NCBI GenBank assembly: GCA_024516035.1
Contig: CM044964.1
Span: 1,805,284-1,869,283, forward strand
DNA: 64,000 nt
Direction: 5' to 3'
Source: Bactericera cockerelli
Lineage: Eukaryota > Arthropoda > Insecta > Hemiptera > Triozidae
In this document: positions 34,712 to 46,505 of the stretch, in pieces
Layout: each line of letters starts with the position of its first letter
How positions within the stretch are numbered: the stretch's first letter is position 1
Position numbers and translations under genes: made by a program
Notes under the pieces: generated by a model
Told to the model about the DNA's origin: nothing
The model's database searches: none
The model's input: the letters and a program-made list of their open reading frames with translations, nothing else

Positions 34712-35486
34712 CGAGCCACGAGGCTTGCGTCTCATTCAGTATAAGCTGAGGCGAGGTCAGCCTCGTTTCGTTCAGCGCCGTCACCGAGTCCAGTGTCCCA
34801 ACCAGTAGGGTGGGCATGGTCACCACCATGCCATAGTTGAAGTTGAGGAAGTTCAGAATCAGGGTCGCCGTGATTTGCGACACGGTCGATCGAAAGCTGT
34901 AGTTGTACTGAGGCTCGTCGGAGTTGGCAATCTCATTTCTTCCATGGTCCGACGTTTTAGCGTTGTCAAATGTTTTTCTAAAACTAATCTCGCTTTTTCT
35001 GACAATGGTTTCCACGTTCATGCAATTTTTATCTGCTTGTCTGAGATTGTCTTCTACTTTCTTTACAATTTTGTCAACATTGATTTTATTGTCGTATAGT
35101 TTCTTACTTTTGTGAAGTTCCCCATTATGTTGTGATTGATCAGGCACGTGACTTATTTTTTTAGTATCTTCAATGATTTCTTTTTCGTTTACTTGTAAAA
35201 TTGCAACATTGTTGTGTGTTTTGTTATATTCTTTGCTTTTTATTTTATTTCCGTTTGATACTTGAACACGTTTTTCTCGTCTGTCATATTTTTCCTCGCA
35301 TTGAAATCTTCCATCTGTAATGCTTCTGTCCATGTCTTCTGCTCCTTTGATTTTTGATTGTTCCTCACTCTTGTTTTTGTCGCTTTGTCTTGGATTTCTT
35401 GCTTCGAATGTCTCATTTTCATTTCTTTCTTCGTGTTCACTTTTCCCTTCTTCTGATTCGACATCATCAGATTGATTTTCTCCCAT
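34712..35486 (-). CDS. Sugar transporter, exon 1 (long charged N-terminus and TM1)
   Basis: First coding exon, residues 1-258 plus one base. I chose the ATG at 35484-35486 (MGENQSDDVESEEGK); the frame opens slightly earlier only at a GTG. About 195 residues of very hydrophilic Glu/Lys/Asn/Ser-rich sequence precede TM1 (roughly residues 203-227, TATLILNFLNFNYGMVVTMP). Then follows an extracellular loop with N-x-T sites (NETR, NETQ) and the conserved QASWLG at the donor (gtgagt). Typical sugar porters have 20-60 residues before TM1; long N-termini are known in some insect trehalose transporters. Expected site is the plasma membrane. The N-terminal function is unknown. Confidence 0.87.
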
Positions 35487-35668
35487 TCCTATCACTTTTA
35501 ACACCTTTCAATTATTTGTCTTTTTATTTTAAGTTTTCCTCGACACTTTCTTCTTCTTTATTATCAGAAAAAATATTCACTTGTTAAGTACATATCGTGC
35601 ACGTTGCATATTTTAATTTCCAACAGTTTGCAACTCTTAAAATTTATAATTATAATATAGTTTTATCT

Positions 35669-35701
<33 letters not shown>

Positions 35702-37425
35702 CAAGAATATTTTTTTTTTTTTTCTTCTAAAAGTAAATTTCTATGCACTCATATTTTTATTGTTTTCTTCAACTTTTATTTGAGTTCTTCGTTGTAACGC
35801 TGTCTTTTATGTTTTGTTTGATACCTACAATTTTAGTTCGCCAGAAGTTTTTCTTTTCGTGCTTAATTATGATAATGTAATTTAACAGCGTTAAAACAAT
35901 AGATATAATTTAGCGTTACTTCTGCGTACTTGGAGTTTTTTAATAATTGAAAACATTTAACAGAGGGAAACAAAAAGAGCTTTTATATTTTATTTCCAAA
36001 AAGAAAAGTACTGTAGAAAAAGCTCTCCTTTTTCCTTCAGTTTTTAAAAGACCCAAGTTCTATTGGAAAAAGAGAACGGAGGAAAGTCATATTTGTCTTT
36101 CCTTTATTTTTAAATGAAGTAGTTTTTCTGAAAGCAAAATGTCAGTCGCATTTGTAACTTTCCAACATTTTATTTCTTGAAGAAGTTAACTGAATTATAG
36201 ATCGCGTATTCCATTTCCATTTGTTTATTTGAGTTGTTTATAACTTGATTTTTTTATAATAAAGCAAATTTACAGTTAATCAAAAGACTCCTGTTGACGT
36301 AATTATAGTAGAGATAGCTCAGTGATATTACTTACTTTCCATTCGAAAGGTTTCTAGTTTTAAATACCAATCAACATTTTGTTTTTCTTTTGGAATAAAT
36401 TACAATTGCTTTTAGCATTTTCTAATGGTTTAAAAAACAAGCAATACATTATTTTAATGTTAAAATATAATAAATACTAATTTGAAACAGTACCTACTCA
36501 GATTAAATCATAATCATAATAACCCAATGGTGAAGAAAGCTTTAGGCAGACGCGGCCAATGGGAAAATGTTTTGGGTTGCTGCCACATTTTCAGGACTAA
36601 AATGGGTTTTTGGTCTATTTACAATGCCAATCATAATAAAATTACTATGCATTAATTACTTTAGAAATGTGTCTGGATTTTCATTAGCACCGCGCCTGGC
36701 CTTAGGCATTATCACCACCCTTCATCTAACATTTTTTTTCGTTACATTGTATTGATTTTATTGTACACAAACTTTGATTGAAATTGTTTAAAAGTAATGG
36801 TTTTCAGCTGCAACTTCTTCCACCCAACCCTTATTTAGAACTGCACTGCCACATATTTTGCGAAACCTCAACAACTTTTGCTCTTCAAATTTTAGTAGTA
36901 ATCCTTTTCAAAGGCTTGACGGAGTTCATTTGTGCGATTTCCTTTGTAATATAATTAAATTAACCGTCAAGGCATTGTAAACTTTCATGAGTTTGCTTTG
37001 GAAACTTTGTGTCACCTTTGTAAGTTTGTGCTCTTGCAATTTGATTACCTTCTTAGATCTTAGAAACTCGCTCTTCTTGCTTAATCTTTGAACTCGGTTT
37101 ATATCTTTAATTTGACTATGGACTAAATGAATAGTCATCCAAGATATAACCCTAAAGCGAGATGACACCAAGTTTCTTCATGTCATTTGATATTTTTTGT
37201 TCTTTTTCGACTTCCGTTATTCATTTATGGTGGTTTTTGCAAACGATGAAATTGATTTATTTTACATATTCGAACATTGAATAATTTTCATTATTAAGTT
37301 ATTAATAAAATCATTTGAGGGAAAACGAAGTCTGAACTTTCAGGATCAAATCCATCGCCATCGAGAAAGGTAATGAATGCAGCGTGCGTCAAGCGGACCT
37401 TGCCGAGCTGTTTAAAAATGGTAGA
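35487..37425. other. Upstream region of the transporter, no gene
   Basis: AT-rich DNA with a ~30-nt T run near 35670 and a partial R2 LINE tail (about 36690-36760). A weak tRNA-like A-box phrase at 36309 (gagatagctcagtgat) has no convincing B box. A promoter or non-coding first exon may lie here but cannot be recognised. Confidence 0.4.
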
Positions 37426-37686
37426 AGCCAGCGTCGATGGCATGTTGAATACACCGGTTCCCTTCAGAACACCGAAGTTAAGCGACATCCAGCGAGGTTA
37501 AGACTTGGATGGGTGACCATTCAAATTCCAATTCTCGTGACGCTGGTTTTTCCCGGCCCCACTCAGGCTGGGTGAGGTCAATGTGAGTAGCAGGTTTGTG
37601 AGTTTCCTGCGAATGGAGGGTAAAACCCCCGTCGTGATATGACCATGGCAGTTGAAAGCGACGTTAAACCCCACTTAAAAAAAAAA
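37426..37686 (+). repeat. 5S-rRNA-derived SINE, full length with target duplication
   Basis: Almost identical to 23582-23851 (5S head, shared SINE body, A tail). Target duplication aaaaatggtaga flanks it at 37414-37425 and 37687-37698. The near-identity of two copies implies recent activity. Confidence 0.9.
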
Positions 37687-37719
37687 AAAAATGGTAGAGA
37701 TTTTTTATTTGTAATATTT

Positions 37720-38816
37720 TAGAAAATAAATGACATGTTCCGTCTATTTACTATTTCTGATTCATTTGACGGAGGTTGATTTTCATTGTATATTAATTAT
37801 ATTTTTGTTGTGTTAACTTTTATGCTTTGGCTATTTAACAGACGGAACTTTTTTGATGCATCCGATTATTATTTTTAATTTGATTTAGTAATATTTCTAC
37901 AAACAGTATAAACTTTTTACAGGTCATATCGTACAGCGAGTTAATACCGGCAGTATTACCAGCAGAAGAAAAGATGTTCACCATTTACTATCTTTAAATG
38001 TTATGTTTTAAAATATATGCTACATGTTCACATTGAATACCTACATGATATTACGGGGCAGTTTGAAATATTTATAGTTATGTTATTTCGATGTTACATG
38101 TATGATCTTCTTTACAATTATAATTTTTGTTTATTTAATGTTTTTCTTTTTATAACTATCAACGCATTTTTTAATTTTATTTTTCAACAACTTTCAAATA
38201 TCAACATTTCTACCCCATCTTCACATTCAACACTGATATTTACATAATCTAATAATGAACATACATCACAACTTTTCACTCTTCTATTTTGACTCGGCAT
38301 AATATATTTTGTCAAAGCAATGTCCACGTTGTGGTGACTAGTTGACTGACTACTGTCACTAGTGAATAATGTGGAAGCTTCATGTCCCCTTTCAACTGTC
38401 AGAGTCCCTGTTATTTCTGTCGCTGTTGTTGTAATTCCTATTACCCATTATTTTTATCATGGCTTCTATTACTACCATTATTATTGATACTGTTGTAATG
38501 GCTTTTACTGTTTTTACTCTTGCTTTAGCGTCCGTCTGCTACAATTATCGTCTTCTGTGTTATTGTTTGTTATTTTATCCCCGTTGTCAAATTTGTAACT
38601 TTTTTTTCCGTTTGTCGTTCACCATACCTGTTTTGATTATTGTTGTCTTCTCTTTGAATGTTTTTTTTTATGCCTTTTGCTTTGACGTATGTCTGCTATA
38701 CATATTTAAAGTGATAGTTATTATCGTTGCACTTGTGTTGTTCTTGTTAATATCCCTTTTTTTTTCTTCTTTCAGTATCTCTGAACTTTTTTATTGAATA
38801 CTTGTGGTCAAAACTA
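37720..38816. other. Intergenic, no gene
   Basis: T-rich DNA. The plus ORF at 38459-38797 is Ile/Val/Phe-rich low-complexity translation without recognisable domains and is not called. Confidence 0.4.
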
Positions 38817-39254
38817 GTGCACAAGCAGGCTGTTTTCCATTCAACTCCATGTAGTTCGCTGTGATTGATAAAAGCTTATATTTCTTATTTTGGTAGGGGA
38901 GGTACTTGTATTCTGAAGGAAAAACTGAAGATGATCAAAGTAAACAGTACAACTGTTAGCGTAATGGGACTTCCTGTCTCGAGCCGACAGTCTAAATAAA
39001 GCACTACTATACTATACTATACAACTAGACAACTTTGAATATTTTGTACAATAATTATGTTTCTTTTTCAATTTTTCTACCATGGAGTTGCGATTTTTAT
39101 TTCTGGTTAACTTTTTTATTGAGTACACAACATACTTACAATGTGATATTTTATTTAAAACAATTTTTTTCGGAAAATGTTATGTACTACAGAAGTTACA
39201 TCACTTCTCAATCGCATAGGAATGCATGGAGTTAAATGGAAAACAGCCTGTGTG
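38817..39254. mobile_element. MITE with ~32-bp terminal inverted repeats
   Basis: The left end gcacaagcaggctgttttcc..ttcaactccatg pairs with the right end catggagttaaatggaaaac..gcctgtgtgc. About 440 bp, AT-rich, non-coding. It contains a LINE-tail-like phrase (ccgacagtctaaataaagca) also seen at 34415. Confidence 0.7.
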
Positions 39255-39359
39255 CGCGATAATTTGAATATGAGATTATATAATGAGTGTTTTAAAGCAT
39301 TTTTTTGTGGTATGAATTGATCAAGCAGCAGTTACTGTAGACGCTTGTGTTCTGTGTTG

Positions 39360-39450
39360 TTGCGTTCTAATTCTGTAGTATGTGTCCCTTCTGATGAGCG
39401 AGAAGTAATGCAATACTTTCTAGTTAGGTGCTGGGTTAACACGAGAGTAC
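39360..39450 (-). repeat. SINE family B fragment
   Basis: Reversed, diverged piece of the tRNA-Gly SINE body (gggaagtat..cacttctcgcccatcagaggg-like). Confidence 0.5.
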
Positions 39451-39459
39451 CAAAAGGGG

Positions 39460-41390
39460 CAAACGGTACTGTAACAAAATTTTGAATTCAATTGTTTCGT
39501 TTAAATCTTTTATCTTTTTCATAAATACTATTCAGTATAGATACTTTTCATTAAATCATAAATATTACAACTTATTAAAAACGACACTTTAGAAATTTCT
39601 AATGAATAAAAAGAGTTTTTTTATTACCGCTTTAACTTTTGAAAGTCATTGCCGTGATTTATTTTATTTGTTATATTTGTCAAATACTTTCTAAGGTAAA
39701 TAAATGTAGACTTGTTTGCATACCTTTGTCAATATAAAGTTAGGTAATGGAGCTATCTATTCCCCACTCAGACTCATTCGTTTACAAAGGGTCGCATTAA
39801 CACTACTGATACCTACAGTGTGGTTCATTGTATTTTTACATTTACACGAAAGTGCTAGAGGTCAACAAAAACGGTACGTTTGTTGTTTAAATTCTGATTT
39901 GCATACTAATAATGATCTTTATTATTTTGTTATTACTTTATTACCAACAAAAAATTAAAATACATTTTCTGTTACTATGAAGTACTATTGAGGGGTGGTA
40001 GAAAATGCTTTAACCATTACCCTCACCTATACCTTCGACTAAAGGGTGCACTTCTCAGATATATGATGAAAATATTTCTAATAAAAACGCTTCTCTCCGC
40101 TAATCAGGACCTCTACTTATATCGTGGCCCTAGTTGGTGTTTGATTTACTCGTTAAAAAAAGTTTCACATTTGAAATTTCCTACATTCGTTATCTACACC
40201 CTGTATATTTAATGCGTATTTTGAACCTCCATTGCTACGGTTCATGATTTCAAGTGGAGACTCCACCATCTCTCCTCAGAAGTTTACATTGCTTCCAAAG
40301 TACCCATTGTTTCACCATTAACAAGTATTTGTTCAAACTTTAATTTAAATTAAGTTTACGGAAAAGCATTCCGCTCAGCATTATGTGTTTCGAGAAATTT
40401 AGTTTTTCTGTGCTTTGTTCAAGCGCGAAACTGCAACGGTTCTGCTGAACTTCAAGAATCCTTTTATTTTTATAAACCTTATTTTTTAATTTCTATAAAC
40501 CTTGTTATTTTTTTTTTCAGTATAGGTACCGTATGCAACAAAATCTATCTCTATTATACCTGCATTTAGTTTATCTTCCAGTAATTGGTGGCCGATCAAT
40601 TTATTAATTTGTTTCAATCGTATTGAATATTTTACCTTAATTTCTTGCAGGCGCGGCCGGTGGAAATTTTTTTTGGGTGCTGCCACATAAACTGGTCTGA
40701 GATTTATAGAGTAGCTCTTTCAGTATTATAAAGAGTTTGATTTTGTTTACCATTACTAATCAAATTAATATGCATTGATAACTCTAGTAATGTGTGATGA
40801 TTTTCATTGTGTTCGAGCTAGAACTTAAGAAAATCCTGTCATCTTCTTTTTCGTCTTTTGGTGCACAGTTCTGCAGCTCCTTACCGCCAGCCTTGCCTTT
40901 CTTCTTGTAATTTTTGCATTCATTAATTTGTTTTAATAATATTTTTTTATTCGGGTATGTAATTATCCGTGTTTTTTTATTTATTGTTTTATTATAACTC
41001 TATCAATTCTTCCAAAGTACTGTCTGTCACTTTTATCTGTTTTAGATATTCTGTGTTTTTGATTTTAAACAAAAAAAATCACTGATTTATGTATTAACAG
41101 GCTCGAGAATAAGTTTTCTATTAGAAGGATATACATAGAGTTAAAAGGGAAAAGGAAGTATGGCTCCATGGAGCAATACTTTCTAACGGCAGTTTATATA
41201 ACCAATGCTGAAAAATTACAAATATATTTAGCTACCATATTTTTTTTTTCAAATAATAATAAATTGAATTTTTCTCCTGGTTGAATAGAGATCTGGAGAC
41301 CCAGAATAGAATCCTTTTATTATTTTATAATTTCAAAAAAATATTCTCTACCTCATCGTTCGATTGCGGGAATTAAAAAAAAAATAGGAA
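39460..41390. other. Intergenic, no gene
   Basis: Contains phrases of dispersed repeats (39985-40020 gaggggtggtagaaaatgc; 40190-40205 acaccctgtatattta, an isolated fold-back type end). Two copies of a 'ggcgcggcc..gtggaaaatttttttgggt..tgctgccaca' phrase occur, at 36548 and 40650. No coding sequence is supported. Confidence 0.35.
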
Positions 41391-41392
41391 AT

Positions 41393-42513
41393 ACAGGGTC
41401 CGATACTGACCATGAACACCATTTTGAAACGACTCTATTTTCGAAATATATGAGCACGCGATTAGCTCAGTGGTTAAGCACTCGCTTGCCATGCGGAAGG
41501 TCCCGTGTTCGATCCCCAGTGCCGACAAAAGTTTGTATTCTCAATTTGGTTACAGTTGTTGGTAAGGGATACCTTCCGTTGCGCTCGTGTTGACCCAGCA
41601 CCTAAATGGGAAGTAGTGTGTCACTTCTCGCCCATCAGAGGGGAGGTATACTACGGATTGGGCAGGCTACAACACAGTTCACAAGCTTCTACAGTAGGTC
41701 CTGTTTCATGGCTACGAAATAAAAACACTCATCTAAAAAAAGAAAAAAAGTGAAGCTTCATAATGCATTTTTCTTTGATGGAATGCTAGAAAAAACACTG
41801 CCTATTATGGACACAATATTCCTCGAATTGTTTCACATTGTATACACGTGCCAATTTTGAGTTGCTCAGGAGGTTATATGACACGTCCAAAAATATGAAA
41901 AAAATTGAAATCGGAGCAAAAGAATATTTTTTTTTACAAAAACGAACACAATATCCGATTTCTAATATTGGAAATCTATCGGAAGTAATACAATGAACAA
42001 TTGCATCTATTGCAATAATCAAAATACACGTTTTGAAGATCATATTACGGAGATTTTGGCCTTAATGCAAAGTGCATGTCGAATTCAGAGCTCAGACATT
42101 CTCTCAAGTTACGCATCGCGTTCAAAAACATGTATTCGAGGTTTCAAAAACTTTTCAGTTCAAATAGTATTTCTCAGTTCTTGTCGGGTTTTTGGTTTTA
42201 CCCTAATCAAGAACACAAGAAATCAATGCTATCCCCGAAGACATTGTAGTAAACGCGTTGCAGAGATCGAGAGAATATCTGAACTTATGCAGAATGCATC
42301 AATACAAAAAAAAAAAAAAAAAATATCAACATCTTCATGGTGATTGATGTGATCTTCAAAACGTGTATAGTTGAGTATTACAACTATTACAATAAATGGC
42401 ATTTTGTTTTCTAAAAGCGTTCCACGAATGAAAAATACATTTTAAAACTTCAGTTGTGAAAATATAGGCATTTCAAAATGGTTCATGATCAATGGTGGAC
42501 CCTATATAAATTT
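41393..42513. mobile_element. Inverted-repeat element with nested SINE
   Basis: The left end (tacagggtccgat..gaccatgaacaccattttgaaa) is the diverged reverse complement of the right end (catttcaaaatggttcatgatcaatggtggaccctata). Inside are SINE B (41455-41755), a deleted copy of the intron 3 repeat (41793-41993) and a further inverted repeat pair (about 42005-42130 with 42245-42390, e.g. aatacacgttttgaagatca). Confidence 0.55.
41455..41755 (+). repeat. tRNA-Gly-derived SINE (family B), full length
   Basis: Head gcacgcgattagctcagtgg with loop ttgccat (GCC) and B box gtgttcgatcccc. The body includes acagttgttggtaaggg, gcacctaaatgggaag, cacttctcgcccatcagagg and a tail cctgtttcatggctacgaaataaaa. 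It is a SINE rather than a tRNA gene because the tRNA 3' half runs into a ~200-bp conserved tail. Confidence 0.85.
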
Positions 42514-42622
42514 AAAAAAAAAAAAAAAATCCTCTCTCCTCGTGGTTAAATATGTACATTTCAATTAAAATGCAATATTCTAATAGGAGTGAAAAGAATT
42601 ATGCATTGTGTTATTATTGATA

Positions 42623-43112
42623 TATAGGGTGAACCATTTAAATGTATTCTATTTATGAAAGAGGATTAGATTTTGGGCAAAATTAATAGACAGATTCTAT
42701 AACTCAGTCATCGCTAAGCGTCGGTTTTCTGTGTAAACAGTACGCAATCGGTGACATAGCACCACAGATTTATTACAAAAACGCCTATTAATTCCGCCCT
42801 TAATCTAAATGAACACTATCACCTAACACGCCCTCTAGTGGAAATTTCAACCAATCACAACCAATTTTCGAAGCATTTCATATTGTAAGTATTGTATACT
42901 TTGGTCCCTCTAATAAAGCTGTATATTATAATAATAACAGTCTCCCATCACATAAAATCTATGCCTCTTTTACAATTTGGCCCTTAGAGTCCTAGCGGTA
43001 TTTTTTCTCTCTAAGATGAAAGGAAGATGGATGATCAGTCTCTTTCACCAGTTAGAGAACAATTAAGGTCTCTGCTTCCATACCAAACATTTAAATGACC
43101 TACCCTATATTT
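42623..43112. repeat. Short inverted-repeat element
   Basis: atatagggtgaaccatttaaatg at the left and catttaaatgacctaccctatat at the right enclose ~490 bp of non-coding DNA. The ends resemble the terminal boxes of the fold-back elements. Confidence 0.45.
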
Positions 43113-43373
43113 TGTGCTATCATAACTATTATTGAGGTTTTATCATATTTTTTGTAAATGGAAAGAATGGAAAGGAAAGAAACGTCGCCGCCTGCAATTT
43201 TTCAACTGCATGGTCATGTCTGAATAGAGGTTTTACTTTCCATGCTGTGAAAACCCACAATCTAACTACTCAAATTAACCTCCCAGCCAGAATGCGACTG
43301 GGAATAGCCAGTATAACAAGGATAACATGTAAGAGTGTAAATCAGCAATTATTGAAGATGGTGCAGGAGCGGA

Positions 43374-44255
43374 CTATACATAAAGTCTCACCCCACCACC
43401 CGTATCTCGAGAATGGCTGAAAATACAAGAAAACGCAAAAACCTGTATGCCTTAATTTTTAGGGGGATTAATTTTCAGCCAAAATTTTTTTGCCTACACG
43501 GCCCCAGTCAGGCTGGGCATGGACCAACTTTAAAATCTTAAATAGAATGTTATGTCTTGTGGCATATTGTTTTAAAGGTCTCATAAAGAGAAGTTCATTA
43601 CAAAAAAATTCAGTGAGCTACAGCTCACCGTTCTAGAGATACAGGGTCGAACGTCCTGCGTAATATCCATATATTTTGACCTATAACTCGTTAACCGTAA
43701 ATTATAGAAAAATGAAATTTGGTGATAATAACTCCTTATGACAAGCCCTGTCGAAAAAGGTATAACTCGACATACTCTGTTGATATTAGTTTCTGGTCGG
43801 TTTCGTCAGCCAGCCGGACGAACAGTCCGAAAATTTTTAACGAAAAAACAAATCAAGCTTTAACTTGTTCGAAAGTCCTTGCCATAAGGAGTTATTATCA
43901 ACAAATTTAATTTTTCTGGAATTTACGGTCAACGAGTTATAGGTCAAAATATATGGATATTACGCAGGACGTCCGACCCTGTATCTCAAAAACGGTAAGT
44001 TGTAGCTCACTGAAATTTGTTGTAATGAAATTATCTCTATGAGATCTTTAAAACAATATGCCACAAGACATACTATTCTATTTAAGATTTTAAAGTTGGT
44101 CCATGCCCAGCCTGACTGGGGCCCTGTAGGGAAATTTTTTTTGGCTAAAAATTAATCCCCCCAAAAATTAAGGAATACGGGTTTTTGCGTTTTCTTGTAT
44201 TTTCAGCCATTCTTGAGATACGGGGGGTGGGGTGAGACTTTATGTTCACCCTGTA
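43374..44255. mobile_element. Fold-back element FB3
   Basis: Arms of about 380 bp. Left acataaagtctcaccccacc pairs with right ggtggggtgagactttatgt, and further inside tataactcgttaaccgtaaatt pairs with aatttacggtcaacgagttata. The right end has the extra caccctgtata box; on the left the corresponding 9 bp are missing between 'tata' and 'cataaag'. No ORF. Confidence 0.75.
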
Positions 44256-44291
44256 TAATATGCCAATAAATAAATAAATATATCAGAAGTA

Positions 44292-44325
<34 letters not shown>

Positions 44326-44424
44326 AAAGATTCGATATTTAATGGTAATCAGACTCTGAGGGTTAGGTGGTAGAAATTGCTTGAGCATTAACCTCGCCTA
44401 GTGGTTACCTTCCACCAAAGAGTG

Positions 44425-44705
44425 TTATTATTATTAAAGCTCACCCAGCCAAGTCCTAACGTAGTTAAAGTTAAGTTATCATATTTGTGTTAATCACTTT
44501 CGTGATATCACAACTACGCAAACTCGCTTTACTAAATCTACGCTGAAACCGGGACTTGAACCACCGACCTGCAGGTTACTAGTCCACTGCCTTATCGATA
44601 AAGCTACTGAGGTCGGTGCCAAGTCCTAACCTCGGTGGACGTTGCTTAACTTCAGTGACTGAACGAGAACTGATTAAACTAGCTATCGGACCCATTGACG
44701 TTGAA
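44425..44705 (-). repeat. 5S-derived SINE, reversed, split by another SINE
   Basis: Positions 44425-44455 hold the SINE body end, and 44625-44705 the 5S head (on minus: cgttgaa.., gttaagcaacgtccaccgagg). It is interrupted by SINE E at 44456-44624. Confidence 0.65.
44456..44624 (-). repeat. Short tRNA-derived SINE (family E) with target duplication
   Basis: On minus: gcaccgacctcagtagctttatcgataaggc, then ggtggttcaagtcccggt (B box) and a short tail. It is flanked by the direct repeat gccaagtcctaac at both ends (44447-44459 and 44618-44630), a 13-bp target duplication inside the older 5S SINE. Confidence 0.72.
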
Positions 44706-44825
44706 GAATAGGAGGACGATGTGATGATTGAAAATGTTGTATTTTAATCTATCTCTCTTGCCGATACTTAACCCAGTTACTTATTTGAAATCACAACAAA
44801 TAGTTAATTATATTTTCCTAATTTA

Positions 44826-45625
44826 TACAGAGTGTCTCATTTTAAGCGCACCAACGCGATTACTCGGCCCCTGTTGGAAATACGAAAATTCTATTCCGAG
44901 ATCATTTTCATAACTCAAAGGAGGACATGTAATGATTACCTGCATAATTATCTGTCAAGGATGTCCTTCAAGGTTATTTCGAGGTCAACTTTAAAATCTG
45001 AAATATTTTATTGCATATTTAGATTTTCAAAGGAAACTTGACTTCATTTAAATATTTATATGAAATTTTTATTTTTCTTCTTTCTCAATTTTTTTTTTTT
45101 TTTCAAGTTCAGTTTTTTCATCTCAAACTTGCACATGTGACGCATCAAATTAAAGATCTTCTCATACTGAATGAGACAGTACCGAAAAAATAATTAAAAG
45201 ATATTTATAGGCGTCTGTTGAAATAAATTGATATCTAAATAATGGTGCAATCAACTTCAAGAAAAAAAAATCGATGTAAATAGTTGAATGGAGTCACTTT
45301 GAATGCGAAAATTCAGGTCACTTTATTTAAGATTTTAATGTTGACCTCGAAATAAACTTGAAGGTTAAATGCCGAAGACATTATCACCACCCTTGATCAG
45401 GCTTTGTTTGTAATTATTTATTTCTTAACATTTTACCATGTTCATTGTATTAAAAAAAAAATATGTAAATAAAGCTTGATCCATTTGTTTATAAATATGG
45501 ACAACCTTGATAGATCTGCATAGGTCATCACGTCCTCTTTTGAGCTATGAAAATGATCTAGGAATAGTTTTTTTTTGTATTCCCAACAGGGGCCGAATAC
45601 ATGCGCTGGTAAGAGTCACCCTGTA
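44826..45625. mobile_element. Fold-back element FB4 with nested LINE tail
   Basis: Left tacagagtgtctcattttaa..gcgc and right ..agagtcaccctgtata are inverted ends. Inner arm parts match (aaggttatttcgaggtcaac with gttgacctcgaaataaactt). The right arm is interrupted at about 45362-45500 by an R2 LINE 3' end. Confidence 0.7.
45364..45500 (+). repeat. LINE R2 3' end inside FB4
   Basis: aaatgccgaagacattatcaccacccttgatcaggc ... taaataaagcttgatcca. The fold-back arm resumes directly after it. Confidence 0.65.
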
Positions 45626-45974
45626 TATATTATTATCTATCCATAGCTCTGTACAGCACTCGAAACACCTGCCATCTTGCAACAACGCGAATTTAAACCT
45701 TTTCAATTTTGCGCTCGACTAACTCGGCTAATTGGCTGAAATCCGAAACTCATTGTTTCACAATTGAATAAATTTGCCGGCGTAATCCGGATGGTAATGA
45801 TCGAATTAAGGCTAAAGTATCTAAACTGAAATTTTAAGCCGAAATTTACATACGTGTGGGTACTTGAATATGAGTATGCAATCTGCTCTGTTCGAGGGAG
45901 TTATTTATACCTTTATACATACTACAATTACTATGTTATGTGTATGTATTCTGTTGATGATGATGATTATTCTT

Positions 45975-46170
45975 CAAGGTTAGCTCAGTGGTAAAGGCGC
46001 ACTTTCTGAATCCAGAGATTCCAGAGGTCGTGGGTTCGAAACCCAACTGGGACGTGACAAGTTATACTCCCATTTGGGAATTTCAACACATAATAATATG
46101 TATATCTTGGGCTCACGGCTGGAATAATGGGACTTTAGTAGTCATAATCGGGTAGTAAAAAAATAAGGCG
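45975..46170 (+). repeat. tRNA-derived SINE (family D)
   Basis: ggttagctcagtggtaaaggcg head, B box gggttcgaaaccc, body gggacgtgacaagttatactcc. The second copy is at 62412-62560. Confidence 0.75.
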
Positions 46171-46197
46171 ATATTTTTATTCTTGTTTTAATTTTAT

Positions 46198-46370
46198 TAG
46201 AGGGTTGGGTGGAAGAGATTGCCATATAGGTAATAACCCTGCCCTTCTGTCAGGACATCTGTATATATTTTATCTATATTTTTTATCTTTTCTTTTCTTG
46301 TTTGTATTATTCTAAATTTTGTATTTTAATTTTGTAGTTAAAAAAGTAATTATTAAAAAGTTATTATTAC
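46198..46370 (+). repeat. LINE R1 3' end
   Basis: agagggttgggtggaagagattgcc, aataaccctgccc, then an AT-rich 3' end with a short TTATTA tail. Lies 140 bp outside the Polinton. Its start is the same sequence as the Polinton TIR minisatellite unit. Confidence 0.6.
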
Positions 46371-46505
46371 TTTTATGTATATAATTATATTAATTATGTC
46401 CCATTATTATACATATAATTAAATAATAATATTTTTTACAATTATTTTTTATACACAATTCTTATACAGAACCAATGTGTAATAGTAGTTATAAATATGG
46501 ATATG

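Noticed and set aside
38459..38797. 112-codon hydrophobic ORF as a membrane protein
   Set aside because: T-rich intergenic DNA yields Phe/Ile/Val runs; no loop pattern, no neighbour support.
41455..41530. tRNA-Gly gene
   Set aside because: The tRNA-like part is followed by a conserved ~220-bp tail found in several copies; it is a SINE head. Same reasoning for 27636, 30411, 45975 and 61745.
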